Below are positions 18,708 through 29,180 of a stretch of 64,000 nt of DNA, one piece after another. Under the pieces are notes generated by a model that was not told the DNA's origin, ran no database searches, and saw only the letters and a program-made list of their open reading frames with translations. Within the stretch, counting starts at the first letter, position 1. Each line of letters begins with the position of its first letter. The stretch lies in the NCBI RefSeq assembly GCF_000376845.1, contig NZ_AQXY01000029.1, forward strand, positions 248,001 through 312,000, written 5' to 3'. This DNA comes from Thioalkalivibrio sp. ALE14 (lineage in GTDB: Bacteria; Pseudomonadota; Gammaproteobacteria; Ectothiorhodospirales; Ectothiorhodospiraceae). The translations under genes were made by a program, and so were the position numbers.

Positions 18708-19052
18708 TTACCGGGTGCGGCGCTGCCCCGCGCGCAGATGCGGGCGCAGGTCATAGCGCCAGATATAGCCGGGCAACGCGAACATCGCGAACAGCGACAG
18801 GGTGATCACGTAGAACTCCCAGCCCTGTGGATGAATCCCGCCAGTCGCCTGGAATTCGAGACCCTTGCCAATGGCGCCGACCAGGAAATACAGCACCAGC
18901 CATTCCCCGATCCGGGTCCACGGGCCCTTGGTGCCACTCGCCGGCAGCACCATCAACCCGATGCGTTCGCTGAGCCAGGGCAGGTTCGCGCTGATGAACG
19001 CGACGACCACAAACCCCCAGACCAGCGCTTCAAACGGAATCCACTGTGTCAC
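18708..19052 (-). CDS. DUF2818 family membrane protein
   Basis: A 114-residue protein with three predicted membrane segments (about residues 8-28, 48-66 and 80-97) and an Arg-rich C terminus. It matches the DUF2818 family, which is typically encoded immediately downstream of nuoN in beta- and gammaproteobacteria. It starts with GTG three bases after the nuoN stop, so it is almost surely cotranscribed and translationally linked. A role in complex I assembly or membrane insertion is suggested by context only. Confidence 0.8.
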   Translation of the reverse strand: MTQWIPFEALVWGFVVVAFISANLPWLSERIGLMVLPASGTKGPWTRIGEWLVLYFLVGAIGKGLEFQATGGIHPQGWEFYVITLSLFAMFALPGYIWRYDLRPHLRAGQRRTR

Positions 19053-19055
19053 AAG

Positions 19056-20504
19056 TTACCCGATGATTGCGTAGTGGGTGAGAGACAGCAGCAGCCCCGG
19101 GAAAATTCCCAGCAGCAGCACCGCGAGCCCGTTGATGCTGAGCGCGGTGGCCAGTGCGCCCGAGGGCTGCACCGGTTCCTCGGCCCCCTCCTGCGGGTCG
19201 TCGAAGAACATCATCTTGACCACGCGCAGGTAATAGAAGGCACCAATGATCGAGAAGATCACCGCAACGATCGCCAGCCAGACGAGCTCGGCGCCCACGG
19301 CCGCCTGGATCACCGCCAGCTTGGCGTAGAACCCGACCGTCGGCGGCACACCCGCCATCGAGAACAGCAGCAGCAGCATGATGAACGCGAACCAGGGGTT
19401 GCGCTTGGCCAAGCCCTTGAAGTCGTCGATCTGGTCGGCCTCATAGCCCTTGCGCGACAGGAACACGATCATCCCGAAGCCGCCGGCCGCGGTAATCGCG
19501 TAGACGATCACGTAGAACATCGCCGAGGCGTAGCCGCTGTCGGTACCCGCCAGGATGCCCATGAACAGGAAGCCGATATGGGCAATGGTCGAATAGGCCA
19601 GCATTCGCTTGATGCTGGTCTGGGCGATCGCGATCACGTTCCCCACGGCCAGCGACAGCACGGCCAGGATGATCAGCATGCCCTGCCAGTCGGCGTGCAT
19701 CGGCCCCATGCCTTCCACCAGCAGCCGCATCAGGAAGGCGAACGCCGCGATCTTCGGCGCGGTGGCGATAAACAGCGTCACCGCCGTGGGTGCGCCGTCA
19801 TACACATCCGGTACCCACATGTGGAACGGCACCGCCCCCAGCTTGAAGGCGATCGCCACGACCAGGAACACCAGGCCGAACACCAGCGGGATGTTCAGGC
19901 TCTCGTCGGCGGCCACCAGCTGGGCGGCGATAACGGCGATATCCAGCGAGCCGGTCATGCCGTAGATCATGGACATGCCGTACAGCAGCAGCCCCGAGGC
20001 CAGCGCACCCAGCACGAAGTACTTCATCGCCGCCTCGGTGGCGCGCGAGTTGTCGCGCCAGAAGGCGACCAGCGCGTAGGACGCCAGCGACAGCAGTTCC
20101 AGGCCCAGGTACAGGGTCAGCAGATTGTGCCCGGAGATCATAATCATCATGCCGAGCACGGCAAACAGGCCCAGCACGTAGAACTCGCCCTTGTGGATGC
20201 CGCGTTCCATCAGGTACGGGCGGGAATACAGGAATACCAGGAAACTGGTCACGTACACCGCGACCTTCAGGATGTCCGCCATCGGGTCCTTGACGAAGGT
20301 ATCCGAGAAGGTCAGGACCGTCTCCGGACCCATCAGCCACAGCGTCAGGCCGGCCGCCGCCACCAGCGTCGCCTGCACCAGGCCGTAGGTGACATCGCGC
20401 CGCGAATCCGGCAGGAACGCGTCGATCACCAGGATCAGGCACGCCATCCCGAGCACGAACATCTCGGGCACGGCGGGGAGGAAATTGGGGATCTCGAAAT
20501 TCAT
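19056..20504 (-). CDS. nuoN: NADH-quinone oxidoreductase subunit N
   Basis: A 482-residue inner-membrane antiporter-like subunit of complex I with about 14 hydrophobic segments. Family motifs include [17 protein letters not shown] with the conserved Glu, [20 protein letters not shown] with Lys and the MrpD-type loop, and [14 protein letters not shown] with the Lys of the second half. It is one of three proton-pumping modules (L, M, N). It follows nuoM by 13 bp. Confidence 0.97.
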   Translation of the reverse strand: MNFEIPNFLPAVPEMFVLGMACLILVIDAFLPDSRRDVTYGLVQATLVAAAGLTLWLMGPETVLTFSDTFVKDPMADILKVAVYVTSFLVFLYSRPYLMERGIHKGEFYVLGLFAVLGMMIMISGHNLLTLYLGLELLSLASYALVAFWRDNSRATEAAMKYFVLGALASGLLLYGMSMIYGMTGSLDIAVIAAQLVAADESLNIPLVFGLVFLVVAIAFKLGAVPFHMWVPDVYDGAPTAVTLFIATAPKIAAFAFLMRLLVEGMGPMHADWQGMLIILAVLSLAVGNVIAIAQTSIKRMLAYSTIAHIGFLFMGILAGTDSGYASAMFYVIVYAITAAGGFGMIVFLSRKGYEADQIDDFKGLAKRNPWFAFIMLLLLFSMAGVPPTVGFYAKLAVIQAAVGAELVWLAIVAVIFSIIGAFYYLRVVKMMFFDDPQEGAEEPVQPSGALATALSINGLAVLLLGIFPGLLLSLTHYAIIG

Positions 20505-20517
20505 GTCAGGCGTCCCT

Positions 20518-22032
20518 TCAGAGCTTCGACTGCGCGATATGCGCCACGAGGTGGTCGATGGTCGCGTTCATCACATCCAGCAGCGGGGCCGGCCACACGC
20601 CCAGCAGCAGCGTGAAGAAGGCCAGCACGCCCATCAGGAAGAACTCGCGGCGGTTCATGTCGGAGAGACCGGCCACGTTGTCGTTGGCCACCGCGCCGAA
20701 GATCACGCGCTTGACCAGCCACAGGGTGTAGCCGGCCGCCAGGATCAGGGTGGTCGCGGCCAGGAACGCGATCCAGAAATCCGCCTTGAACGCCGCCAGG
20801 ATGACCATGAACTCGCCGACGAACCCGGAGGTGCCCGGCAGCCCGGTGTTGGCCATCGCGAACAGCACGAAGAACGCAGCGAACCACGGCATGGTGTTCA
20901 CCACACCGCCGTAGTCGGCGATCTGGCGACTGTGCAGGCGGTCATAGAGCACGCCCACCGCGAGGAACATGGCCGCCGAGATAAAGCCGTGCGAGATCAT
21001 CTGCACCATGCCGCCGGCGATACCCAGCGAGGCGCCTTCCCAGTCCCCGGTGTTCGAGTAGATGTAGAACGCGAGGAAGAAGCCGAGGGTCACGAAGCCC
21101 ATGTGCGCGATCGACGAGTAGGCAATCAGCTTCTTCATGTCGCTCTGGATCAGCGCCACAACCCCGATGTAGACGATCGCGATCAGCGACAGCACGATCA
21201 TCAGGGTATCCAGCACCGCGCTGGCATCCGGGGTGATCGGCAGCGAGAAGCGAAGGAAGCCGTAGCCCCCGATCTTCAGCATGATCGCGGCCAGGATCAC
21301 CGAGCCACCGGTGGGCGCCTCCACGTGCGCGTCCGGCAGCCAGGTGTGGACCGGGAACATCGGGATCTTCACCGCGAACGCCATGAAGAACGCGAGGAAG
21401 ATCAGGATCTGCGCGGTCAGGCCGATCTGCAAGGCATGGAAGTCCTGGATCAGGAAGCTGCCGGACTGGATATACATCCAGATCAGCGCGACCAGCATGA
21501 ACACCGAGCCAAGGAAGGTGTAGAGGAAAAACTTGATCGTCGCGTAGACGCGCCGCGGCCCGCCCCAGATCCCGATCACCAGGAACATCGGGATCAGCAT
21601 CGCCTCGAAGAACACGTAGAACAGCACCGCGTCCATCGCAGCGAACATGCCGATCATCAGGCCTTCCATCACCAGCATCGCCGCCATGTAGTAGGCGATG
21701 CGGTCCTTCACCGACTCCCAGGCGGCGATCACCACGACCACGGTGATCAGCGTGGTCAGCAGGATCAGCGGCATGGAGATGCCATCCACGCCCAGGTGGT
21801 AGTTCACGTTGAACGCCGGGATCCACGAGGCCAGCTCCTGGAACTGCATATCCGCGGTGCCGCGCTCGAAGGCAAACCACAGCGGGAGACTGGCCACGAA
21901 GGTCGCCACGGCCACCGCGAGCCCGAGGCGCCGCGCCACGTGGGGCGCATCGCGCCCGGCGGCGAGCACCAGGAAGCCGCCGAGAATCGGCAGCCAGATC
22001 AACAGACTCAAGATAGGCCAGTCAGCAAACAT
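20518..22032 (-). CDS. nuoM: NADH-quinone oxidoreductase subunit M
   Basis: A 504-residue proton-pumping membrane subunit of complex I. Conserved segments are the [13 protein letters not shown] opening region, [18 protein letters not shown] with the functional Glu, [26 protein letters not shown] with Lys and the discontinuous helix, and [16 protein letters not shown]. About 14 transmembrane helices are predicted from hydrophobicity. It lies between nuoL (52 bp upstream) and nuoN. Confidence 0.97.
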   Translation of the reverse strand: MFADWPILSLLIWLPILGGFLVLAAGRDAPHVARRLGLAVAVATFVASLPLWFAFERGTADMQFQELASWIPAFNVNYHLGVDGISMPLILLTTLITVVVVIAAWESVKDRIAYYMAAMLVMEGLMIGMFAAMDAVLFYVFFEAMLIPMFLVIGIWGGPRRVYATIKFFLYTFLGSVFMLVALIWMYIQSGSFLIQDFHALQIGLTAQILIFLAFFMAFAVKIPMFPVHTWLPDAHVEAPTGGSVILAAIMLKIGGYGFLRFSLPITPDASAVLDTLMIVLSLIAIVYIGVVALIQSDMKKLIAYSSIAHMGFVTLGFFLAFYIYSNTGDWEGASLGIAGGMVQMISHGFISAAMFLAVGVLYDRLHSRQIADYGGVVNTMPWFAAFFVLFAMANTGLPGTSGFVGEFMVILAAFKADFWIAFLAATTLILAAGYTLWLVKRVIFGAVANDNVAGLSDMNRREFFLMGVLAFFTLLLGVWPAPLLDVMNATIDHLVAHIAQSKL

Positions 22033-22084
22033 GGTCGTTCCTTGAAACAGCGATGGGCTTCGAGCGCATGGGTGTCGAAGCCGC

Positions 22085-24088
22085 TCAGATCACGAAGGCG
22101 AACATCAGGACCAGCAGGCCGATGATCATCACGAACGCGTAGTGGTAGAGGAAGCCGGACTGCATGTGGCGCACGCGGGACGAGATCCAGCCGATCGAGC
22201 GCGCGGTGCCATTGACCAGCAACCCGTCGATGATCAGCGCATCGCCATAGCGCCACAGCGCCCGGCCCAGGCGGACGGTGCCGCCGGCGAAGAACCAGTC
22301 ATTGAAGCGGTCGAAGCCGTACTTGTCCTCGAGGATGCGCACGCCCAGCTTCAGGCGCTCGGCGATCACCGCGGGCAGTTCCGGCCGCTTCATGTACAGG
22401 TACCAGGCGGTCGCAAGCCCCGCCATCGCCAGCCAGAACGCCGGCAGCATCAGGCCGTGCAGCACGAATCCGAACACCCCGGTGTAGGTCTCGCCCTTGG
22501 TCGCCAGCACGTCCTGCTCCGGCAGCACGAACAGGCTGTTGGCGAAGAAGTCACCGAACAACATCGGCCCGATGAAGTAGCCGGCCACCACCGACGGGAT
22601 CGCCAGCAGGATCAGCGGGACAGTCACCACCCAGGGCGATTCCTTCGGCTGCAGCGGGCCGTGATCGTCGTGATGATCGTCATCGTGGTCATCGCCATGA
22701 TCCGGCATGTATTTGTGCGCCTGGTCGTAGCGCTCCTCGCCATGGAACACCATGAAGAACATGCGGAAGGTATACAGCGCGGTCACGAACACGCCGGCCA
22801 GCACCAGCCAGTAGGCAAACGTCGCGCCCGGGGTCTGGGAGTAGCCCACCGCCTCGATGATCGCGTCCTTGGAGAAGAACCCGGAGAAGAACGGGAACCC
22901 GATCAGTGCCAGCGAACCGATCAGTGCCGTCACGTAGGTAATCGGCATGTGCCGACGCAGACCGCCCATCGCACGCATGTCCTGCAGGTGGTGCATCGCG
23001 ATGATTACCGAGCCCGCGGCCAGGAACAGCAGCGCCTTGAAGAAGGCGTGGGTCATCAGGTGGAACAGGCCGGCAGCGTACGCCGAGGCGCCCAGGGCCA
23101 CCGTCATGTAACCCAGCTGCGAGAGCGTGGAGTACGCGACCACGCGTTTGATGTCGTTCTGCACCAGCCCGATCAGGCCCATGAAGAAGGCCGTGATCGC
23201 GCCGATGATCAGGATGAACGACAGCGCCGCGACCGAGAACTCGTACAGCGGCGACATGCGCGCCACCATGAAGATCCCCGCGGTGACCATGGTCGCCGCA
23301 TGGATCAGCGCGGAGATCGGCGTCGGGCCTTCCATGGAATCCGGCAGCCAGACGTGCAGCGGCACCTGGGCGGATTTCCCCATCGCACCGATGAACAGGA
23401 AGATCAGTGCCAGATCCAGCAGGCCGAAGGTCCAGCCCGGCCAGATGGTGATGGTCGCCTCGCTCATCGCCTGACCTTCCGCGAACACCTCGGTGTAGTT
23501 CAGGCTGCCGGTGTAGAACACCAGCGCCGCGATCCCGATCAGGAAGCCGAAATCACCGACGCGGTTCACGATGAACGCCTTCATGTTGGCGTAGGTCGCA
23601 GTCGGGCGCTTGTACCAGAAGCCGATCAGCAAGTACGAGACCAGGCCCACGGCCTCCCAGCCGAAGAACAGCTGCATGAAGTTGTTCGCCATCACCAGCA
23701 TCAGCATGGAGAAGGTGAACAGCGAGATGTACGCGAAGAAGCGCTGGTAGCCGGGATCGTCCTGCATGTAGCCGATGGTGTAGATATGCACCATCAGCGA
23801 GACGAAGGTGACCACGAGCATCATCATCGCGGTCAGGTTATCGACCAGGAACCCGACCTCGAACTGGATGCCGTCCGACACCAGCCAGGTGTAGACGGTC
23901 TCGTTGTAGACCCCGGCATCGCCGAACACGTGGGCCCAGAACACCACCACGGACAGGATGAAGGACACCGTCACCCCGAGGATGGTGACCGTATGTGCCC
24001 CGGTGCGGCCGATCTGGCGGCCGAACAGGCCGGCGGCGATCGCGCCGAACAGCGGCGCCAGAACAATGAGTAGATAAATCGTATCCAT
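22085..24088 (-). CDS. nuoL: NADH-quinone oxidoreductase subunit L
   Basis: A 667-residue subunit, the distal proton-pumping module of complex I with the long lateral helix at the C terminus. Motifs include FFGWEAVGLVSYLLIGFW with the key Glu, GKSAQVPLHVWLPDSMEGPTPISALIHAATMV, and DIKRVVAYSTLSQLGYM. A cytoplasmic or lateral loop around residues 455-475 is unusually His/Asp-rich (HGDDHDDDHHDDHG). It starts 6 bp after nuoK. Confidence 0.97.
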   Translation of the reverse strand: MDTIYLLIVLAPLFGAIAAGLFGRQIGRTGAHTVTILGVTVSFILSVVVFWAHVFGDAGVYNETVYTWLVSDGIQFEVGFLVDNLTAMMMLVVTFVSLMVHIYTIGYMQDDPGYQRFFAYISLFTFSMLMLVMANNFMQLFFGWEAVGLVSYLLIGFWYKRPTATYANMKAFIVNRVGDFGFLIGIAALVFYTGSLNYTEVFAEGQAMSEATITIWPGWTFGLLDLALIFLFIGAMGKSAQVPLHVWLPDSMEGPTPISALIHAATMVTAGIFMVARMSPLYEFSVAALSFILIIGAITAFFMGLIGLVQNDIKRVVAYSTLSQLGYMTVALGASAYAAGLFHLMTHAFFKALLFLAAGSVIIAMHHLQDMRAMGGLRRHMPITYVTALIGSLALIGFPFFSGFFSKDAIIEAVGYSQTPGATFAYWLVLAGVFVTALYTFRMFFMVFHGEERYDQAHKYMPDHGDDHDDDHHDDHGPLQPKESPWVVTVPLILLAIPSVVAGYFIGPMLFGDFFANSLFVLPEQDVLATKGETYTGVFGFVLHGLMLPAFWLAMAGLATAWYLYMKRPELPAVIAERLKLGVRILEDKYGFDRFNDWFFAGGTVRLGRALWRYGDALIIDGLLVNGTARSIGWISSRVRHMQSGFLYHYAFVMIIGLLVLMFAFVI

Positions 24089-24094
24089 GGCCCG

Positions 24095-24400
24095 TTATCC
24101 CTTCATTGCGTCCATGTCCTGAACGTTGATGGTTCCGCGATTACGGAACAGCAACACCAGGATGGCGAGGCCGATGGCCGCCTCTGCCGCGGCGACGGTC
24201 AGAATGAAGAACACGAATACCTGGCCTGCAAGGTCCTGCAGGAAGAACGAGAAGGCAATGAAGTTGATGTTCACCGAGAGCATCATCAGCTCGATGCACA
24301 TCAACAGCACGATCACGTTTTTCCGATTCAGGAAGATCCCGGCCACGCTGATGGAAAACAAAAGCGCGGCCAGCACCAGGTAGTGCTCTAGCGTAATCAT
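24095..24400 (-). CDS. nuoK: NADH-quinone oxidoreductase subunit K
   Basis: A 101-residue protein with three membrane helices. The conserved membrane Glu residues are visible in [17 protein letters not shown] and [18 protein letters not shown], which line the proton path near the quinone module. The length is exactly that of the family. It is separated from nuoJ by 99 bp, the only sizeable gap in the operon, but is followed closely by nuoL. Confidence 0.97.
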   Translation of the reverse strand: MITLEHYLVLAALLFSISVAGIFLNRKNVIVLLMCIELMMLSVNINFIAFSFFLQDLAGQVFVFFILTVAAAEAAIGLAILVLLFRNRGTINVQDMDAMKG

Positions 24401-24499
24401 GTTCTAGCCCTGAGTTCTTTCGGGGACGGTAACCGCCCCGGTGTCCGGGTCCCGGCGCGCGGCCGGGGGCCCCAATTATTGGGATTGCACTCGGTTCGC
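24401..24499 (-). other. structured gap between nuoJ and nuoK
   Basis: This 99-bp interval contains, in order on the minus strand, a perfect CCCAAT-A-ATTGGG palindrome, a CCGGC/GCCGG hairpin and a GGGG...CCCC hairpin with near-complementary flanks, ending with an AGGG before the nuoK ATG. No open frame is seen. Confidence 0.5.
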
Positions 24500-25156
24500 C
24501 TACTTGTTGGAATCGTCGTTGCCGTCGGTTGTGCTCGCGGGCCCCTGCCCACCGCGGCGCGGGGCCTTCTTCTTCTCGGAGGCCATCGGCACCATGCGCA
24601 CCCGGCCCTCGCGCGAGACCGCCATCTGCTTGCCCGGGTCGATCGACTTGTTGTCCGGCCGCTTGCGCATGGTCAGCGAGATCGCGGCGATGATCGCGAC
24701 CAGCAAGATCACCGCGGCGATCTCGAACGGATAGACGTACTCGGTGTAGAGGATCGCGCCCAGCGCCTCGGTGTTCGAGTACTCGGGTCCGGCGCGCTCG
24801 GGCGCCTCCATGGTGATGTAGCGGGTAATCACCAGCACCAGGACCGTCGCCATCGCCAGTGCAACGACGATGCCCACCGGCAGATACTCGGTGAACCCTT
24901 CGCGCAGCTTGGCAAGGTTGATGTCCAGCATCATCACCACGAACAGGAACAGCACCATCACCGCCCCCACGTAAACCACTACCAGCAACAGTCCAAGGAA
25001 CTCCGCCTCGGCCAGAATCCACAGCGCCGCGGCGGCGATGAAGCACAGCACCAGGAACAAGGCGGCATGGACCGGATTGCGGACGCTGATCATGGCCAGC
25101 GCGCCTCCCAGCAGGATCGCGCTGAACAGGTAGAAAAGGAGAAGCTCGAAGGTCAT
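24500..25156 (-). CDS. nuoJ: NADH-quinone oxidoreductase subunit J
   Basis: A 218-residue membrane subunit with five predicted helices in the first 170 residues, including the ALFLVLCFIAAAALWILAEAEFLGLLLVVVYVGAVMVLFLFVVMM stretch that carries the pi-bulge helix conserved in ND6/NuoJ. The C-terminal tail (about 45 residues) is soluble, basic and then Ser/Asp/Asn-rich. It lies 15 bp downstream of nuoI. Confidence 0.95.
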   Translation of the reverse strand: MTFELLLFYLFSAILLGGALAMISVRNPVHAALFLVLCFIAAAALWILAEAEFLGLLLVVVYVGAVMVLFLFVVMMLDINLAKLREGFTEYLPVGIVVALAMATVLVLVITRYITMEAPERAGPEYSNTEALGAILYTEYVYPFEIAAVILLVAIIAAISLTMRKRPDNKSIDPGKQMAVSREGRVRMVPMASEKKKAPRRGGQGPASTTDGNDDSNK

Positions 25157-25171
25157 GAGGCGTTCCCTGCG

Positions 25172-25660
25172 TTACCGGTAGGGGGCATCGACCGCACGTG
25201 CCTGCGCGATCTCTTTTTCGAAGCGGTCACCAATGGCCAGGAGCTTGTCCTTGGTCATGATCTGCTCGCCCCGGTTCTCGAAGTGATACTCGAAGATGTG
25301 CGTCTCGACGATGGAATCCACCGGACAGGCCTCCTCGCAGAAACCGCAGAAGATGCACTTGAACAGGTCGATGTCGTAGCGCGTGGTCCGGCGCGTACCG
25401 TCATCGCGCTCCTCGGTATCGATGGTGATCGCCAGCGCCGGGCAGACCGCCTCGCACAGCTTGCAGGCAATGCACCGCTCCTCGCCGTTGGGGTAACGAC
25501 GCAGGGCGTGCAGGCCCCGGAAACGCGGCGACATCGGGGTCTTCTCGTCCGGATACTGCACGGTGAACTTGCGGCTCAGCAGGTAGCGCCCGGTCAGGCG
25601 CAGCCCCAGCAGCAGCTCATAGAACAGGAAACTCTTGAAGAAACGGCGCATCGCTTTCAT
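25172..25660 (-). CDS. nuoI: NADH-quinone oxidoreductase subunit I (2 x 4Fe-4S)
   Basis: A 162-residue peripheral-arm subunit. Two ferredoxin-type cluster motifs are clear: [16 protein letters not shown] and [16 protein letters not shown], ligating clusters N6a and N6b that pass electrons toward quinone. The N terminus is an amphipathic basic helix that contacts the membrane. The ATG at 25660 is preferred over an adjacent GTG because a GAGGAG Shine-Dalgarno lies six bases before it. It is 10 bp from nuoH. Confidence 0.97.
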   Translation of the reverse strand: MKAMRRFFKSFLFYELLLGLRLTGRYLLSRKFTVQYPDEKTPMSPRFRGLHALRRYPNGEERCIACKLCEAVCPALAITIDTEERDDGTRRTTRYDIDLFKCIFCGFCEEACPVDSIVETHIFEYHFENRGEQIMTKDKLLAIGDRFEKEIAQARAVDAPYR

Positions 25661-25670
25661 CACGAACTCC

Positions 25671-26735
25671 TCATGCGAACCACGGGCCGACGTTGAAGGC
25701 GACCAGAATGCCCTCGACGAACAGCCAGACGATGGTCACCGGGATCAGCACCTTCCAGCCCAGACGCATGATCTGGTCGTAGCGATAACGCGGGAAGGTG
25801 GCGCGGAACCACAGGAAGGCGAACAGGAAGATGGCCGTCTTGAACAGGAACCAGTGAATCCCGTGATCCAGCAGCGCGCCGATCACCGGCAACTCGAAGG
25901 CACCGGCCGGCAGGATGCCCTGGAACGGCGACAGCCAGCCGCCGAGAAACAGGATCGCGGTCAGCGCCGACACCAGGATCATGTTGGCGTACTCGGCCAG
26001 GAAGAACACGGCGAAAGCCATTCCCGAGTACTCGACGTGGAAGCCGGCCACGATCTCCGACTCGCCCTCGGCCACGTCGAACGGCGCGCGGTTGGTCTCG
26101 GCGATTCCGGCAATAAAGAACACGGCGAACAGCGGCAATAGCGGCAACGCGAACCAATGGTAGATACTCCCCGACTGCGCCTCGATGATCCCGCCCACAT
26201 TCAGGGTGCCGGCGGCCATCAATACACCCACCAGGGCAAAGCCAAGCGCGATCTCGTAGGACACCAACTGCGCCGCGGAGCGCAGTGAGCCCAGCAGGGC
26301 ATACTTCGAATTCGACGCCCAGCCCGCGATGATGATCCCGTAGACGGCCAGCGAGGTCATCGCGAAGAGATACAGCAGCCCCGCATTCACGTTGGCCAGA
26401 GCCCCGCCGTCGAAGAACGGGATCACCGCCCAGGCGGCCAGCGCCGGGGCAATGGTCAGCACCGGAGCGCTGAGAAACAGGAAGCGGTTGGCATTGGTCG
26501 GAAGGATGACCTCCTTGGTCAGCAACTTCACAGCATCCGCGATCGGCTGCAGCCAGCCGCGCGGACCGACCCGGTTCGGCCCCACGCGCACATGCGCGTA
26601 GCCGATTACCTTGCGTTCCGCGAAGGTCGTGTAGGCCACGGCCAGCATCAGCGGGATCACGATCAGCTGAATGCCGATCAGGATCTGCATGACCGTCGGC
26701 AGGCTGTAGAAGAGGTTCATCATCCAGTCGAACAT
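25671..26735 (-). CDS. nuoH: NADH-quinone oxidoreductase subunit H
   Basis: A 354-residue membrane subunit that forms the quinone chamber at the junction of the two arms. Hallmarks are [21 protein letters not shown] near residue 40, the AEIN-like segment [32 protein letters not shown]-type [13 protein letters not shown], and [14 protein letters not shown] near the C terminus. Eight helices are predicted. It lies between nuoG and nuoI. Confidence 0.97.
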   Translation of the reverse strand: MFDWMMNLFYSLPTVMQILIGIQLIVIPLMLAVAYTTFAERKVIGYAHVRVGPNRVGPRGWLQPIADAVKLLTKEVILPTNANRFLFLSAPVLTIAPALAAWAVIPFFDGGALANVNAGLLYLFAMTSLAVYGIIIAGWASNSKYALLGSLRSAAQLVSYEIALGFALVGVLMAAGTLNVGGIIEAQSGSIYHWFALPLLPLFAVFFIAGIAETNRAPFDVAEGESEIVAGFHVEYSGMAFAVFFLAEYANMILVSALTAILFLGGWLSPFQGILPAGAFELPVIGALLDHGIHWFLFKTAIFLFAFLWFRATFPRYRYDQIMRLGWKVLIPVTIVWLFVEGILVAFNVGPWFA

Positions 26736-26747
26736 GTCTTAAGTCCC

Positions 26748-29147
26748 TCAGGCCCGCGCCAGCGCGACCGTCGTGTTCGGCAGCCCGAGGGCCCCCATGG
26801 CCGCGGAACCCGCGAAGGTCACGGCCAGGCCCGGCGGCACCGAATCGTCCAGCAGCAGGGTCAGCTCGGTCTCGGCCTTGCCCTGGCGCAGCCGTACGCG
26901 ACTGCCGTGGTCATGCCCGCCGGCCGAATCGGGATGCACCAGCACGCTCTCGGCCAGCAGGCCCTCGGGGCTGGTCTGCAGCGGCTCGGCCCGGCGTACC
27001 AGCGGATCGCCACTGTAGAGTGCAGCCGCCTGCACACGCTGCAGGCCGTCCAGCGCGCCGGCCTCGGGCAGTTCCACATGCACCTTGTTCAGGTTCACGG
27101 CGGTGTCGAAGCTGGCGTCCGCCAGCTGTCCCTTCAGCTCGTCCCGCACCGCGGGCGAATCCAGGTAGTCAATGCCACGCTGCTCGAGCAGGTTGCCGAG
27201 CACCCGCCAGACCTTCCAACCCGGCCGCGCATCCTCGGGCGCACGCGAGGCGGCGCGGAAACTCTGCCAGCGACCTTCGGCATTCACGAAGGTCCCGGAG
27301 TGTTCGAAGCTCGTGGTGATCGGCAGCAGTACATCGGCCACCGCCTCGAGGTCGTCGTTCGCGAAACTGGTCAGCGCCACGACCAGGCCAGCCCGCTCCA
27401 GGGCCGCGCGGAAGGCGACCGGGTCGGCGCCGTCGCGGCCCGGTTCAAGCCCGGCGATCACGAAGGCGTCGCGGCCCTGCTCGATCATCTCGGCGGCATT
27501 CGCGCCGGCCTTCTCCAGCTCGGCGCCGGCCACACCCCGATGCGGCACGACGCCGGCCAGCCAGGCGCCAGCGGTATTCGAACCCTGCGGGAGATAGCCC
27601 AGGCTCGCGCCGGTGTGCTTGGCAATCCAGCCGGCCAGGGCACGCAGGGTCGCGAAGGCCGGGCCATTCACGGCGGCGGCACCCAGGAGCACGTGGCCCT
27701 GCTTCCCGTCCAGCAGTGCACGCGCGGCGCGCTCGAATGCCTCGCGGGTGGCGGCGTCATCGGTCTCGGCGGCCTTGACCGCCTTCTCCAGTTTCTTCGG
27801 CAGTGCCTTGCCGGCCGCGGCGATCTGGCCGGCAATCCCCGCCAGCGCCAGGACCTGGTCGTGCGCGTCACCGACCAGCTGGGCCTGCACCGGGTAGGTC
27901 AGGTCCAGCAGCATGTCGTTGATCAGACTGACCTGAGCGCCGCGCGAGGCGGCCTTGCGCAGGCGGTGGGCGATCAGTGGCTGCTCGCGGCGCGGGTTGC
28001 TGCCGACCAGCAGGACGGCATCGGCGTTTTCCAGATCGGCGATCGCGGACCCGAGGTAGGGGAACAACGGCGCCGCGGCCTCGTCGCGGAAATCGCGCTG
28101 GTTCACGCGGTGGTCGATGTCGGTCACGCCCATGCCACGCAGCACCTTTTGCGCGAGGTAGTGCTCTTCCAGCGAAAGCGAGGGCGACAGCAGCCCACCA
28201 ATGCGTTCCGGGGCCACTTCCTTCAGGCCCTCGACGGCGTAGCTCAGTGCGGTCTCCCAGGAGACCTCCTGCCACTGCCCGTCGACCTTGATACGGGGGC
28301 GAGTCAGCCGATCCTCGGCGTACAGCCCGGTGTAGCTGAAGCGGTCGCGGTCCGAGATCCAGGTCTCGTTGACGGCCTCGTTCTCGCGCGGGACCACGCG
28401 CATCGCGCGGCCGTCATCGGTATGCAAAAACAGGTTGGAGCCCACGGCATCGTGCGGGGCAATGGTGGCGGCCTGGGCATATTCCCAGGCACGCGCGCCA
28501 TAGCGCGACGGCTTGGCGGTCAGCGCGCCCACCGGGCAGAGGTCGATCACGTTGCCCGACAGCTCGTGGGCGACGGTCTTCTCGACATAGGTGCCGATGC
28601 GCATGTGCTCGCCGCGCCCGGTCGCCCCCAGCTCGCGCACCCCAGCGATTTCCTCGCCGAAGCGCACACAACGGGTGCAGTGGATGCAGCGGGTCATCTC
28701 GGTCTCGATCAGCGGACCGATGTCCTTGTCCTTCACCACGCGCTTGGCTTCGGTGTAGGTGGAGACACTCTCGCCATAGCCCATGGCGACGTCCTGCAGC
28801 TCGCACTCGCCCCCCTGGTCGCAGATCGGGCAGTCCAGCGGGTGGTTGATCAGCAGGAACTCCATGGTCCCCTTCTGCGCGCGCAGCGCCAGCGGGGACT
28901 GGGTGTACACCTTCATCCCGTCCATCACGGGCGTCGCACAGGCCGGCAGCGGCTTCGGCGCCTTCTCCACCTCCACCAGGCACATGCGGCAGTTGGCCGC
29001 CACCGACAGCTTCTTGTGATAGCAGAAGCGCGGGATGCGGATATCGGCATCATCGGCGACGTCGATGAGCATGGCGCCCTTGGGCGCCTCCACCGTACGG
29101 CCGTCAATCTCGATGCTGACCAGATCCTGTTTCTGATCCTGACTCAT
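26748..29147 (-). CDS. nuoG: NADH-quinone oxidoreductase subunit G
   Basis: A 799-residue iron-sulfur subunit of the N module. The N-terminal ferredoxin domain has a 2Fe-2S motif (CYHKKLSVAANCRMC and a later Cys), followed by the His-Cys3 4Fe-4S site HPLDCPICDQGGECELQD and a further site CIHCTRCVRFGEEI. The remaining roughly 550 residues are a molybdopterin-oxidoreductase-like scaffold without an evident cofactor site. Ordinary family length. It follows nuoF by 33 bp. Confidence 0.97.
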   Translation of the reverse strand: MSQDQKQDLVSIEIDGRTVEAPKGAMLIDVADDADIRIPRFCYHKKLSVAANCRMCLVEVEKAPKPLPACATPVMDGMKVYTQSPLALRAQKGTMEFLLINHPLDCPICDQGGECELQDVAMGYGESVSTYTEAKRVVKDKDIGPLIETEMTRCIHCTRCVRFGEEIAGVRELGATGRGEHMRIGTYVEKTVAHELSGNVIDLCPVGALTAKPSRYGARAWEYAQAATIAPHDAVGSNLFLHTDDGRAMRVVPRENEAVNETWISDRDRFSYTGLYAEDRLTRPRIKVDGQWQEVSWETALSYAVEGLKEVAPERIGGLLSPSLSLEEHYLAQKVLRGMGVTDIDHRVNQRDFRDEAAAPLFPYLGSAIADLENADAVLLVGSNPRREQPLIAHRLRKAASRGAQVSLINDMLLDLTYPVQAQLVGDAHDQVLALAGIAGQIAAAGKALPKKLEKAVKAAETDDAATREAFERAARALLDGKQGHVLLGAAAVNGPAFATLRALAGWIAKHTGASLGYLPQGSNTAGAWLAGVVPHRGVAGAELEKAGANAAEMIEQGRDAFVIAGLEPGRDGADPVAFRAALERAGLVVALTSFANDDLEAVADVLLPITTSFEHSGTFVNAEGRWQSFRAASRAPEDARPGWKVWRVLGNLLEQRGIDYLDSPAVRDELKGQLADASFDTAVNLNKVHVELPEAGALDGLQRVQAAALYSGDPLVRRAEPLQTSPEGLLAESVLVHPDSAGGHDHGSRVRLRQGKAETELTLLLDDSVPPGLAVTFAGSAAMGALGLPNTTVALARA

Positions 29148-29180
29148 GCTCGATTCCTGATGCGATGGCGCGGTAGAGCG

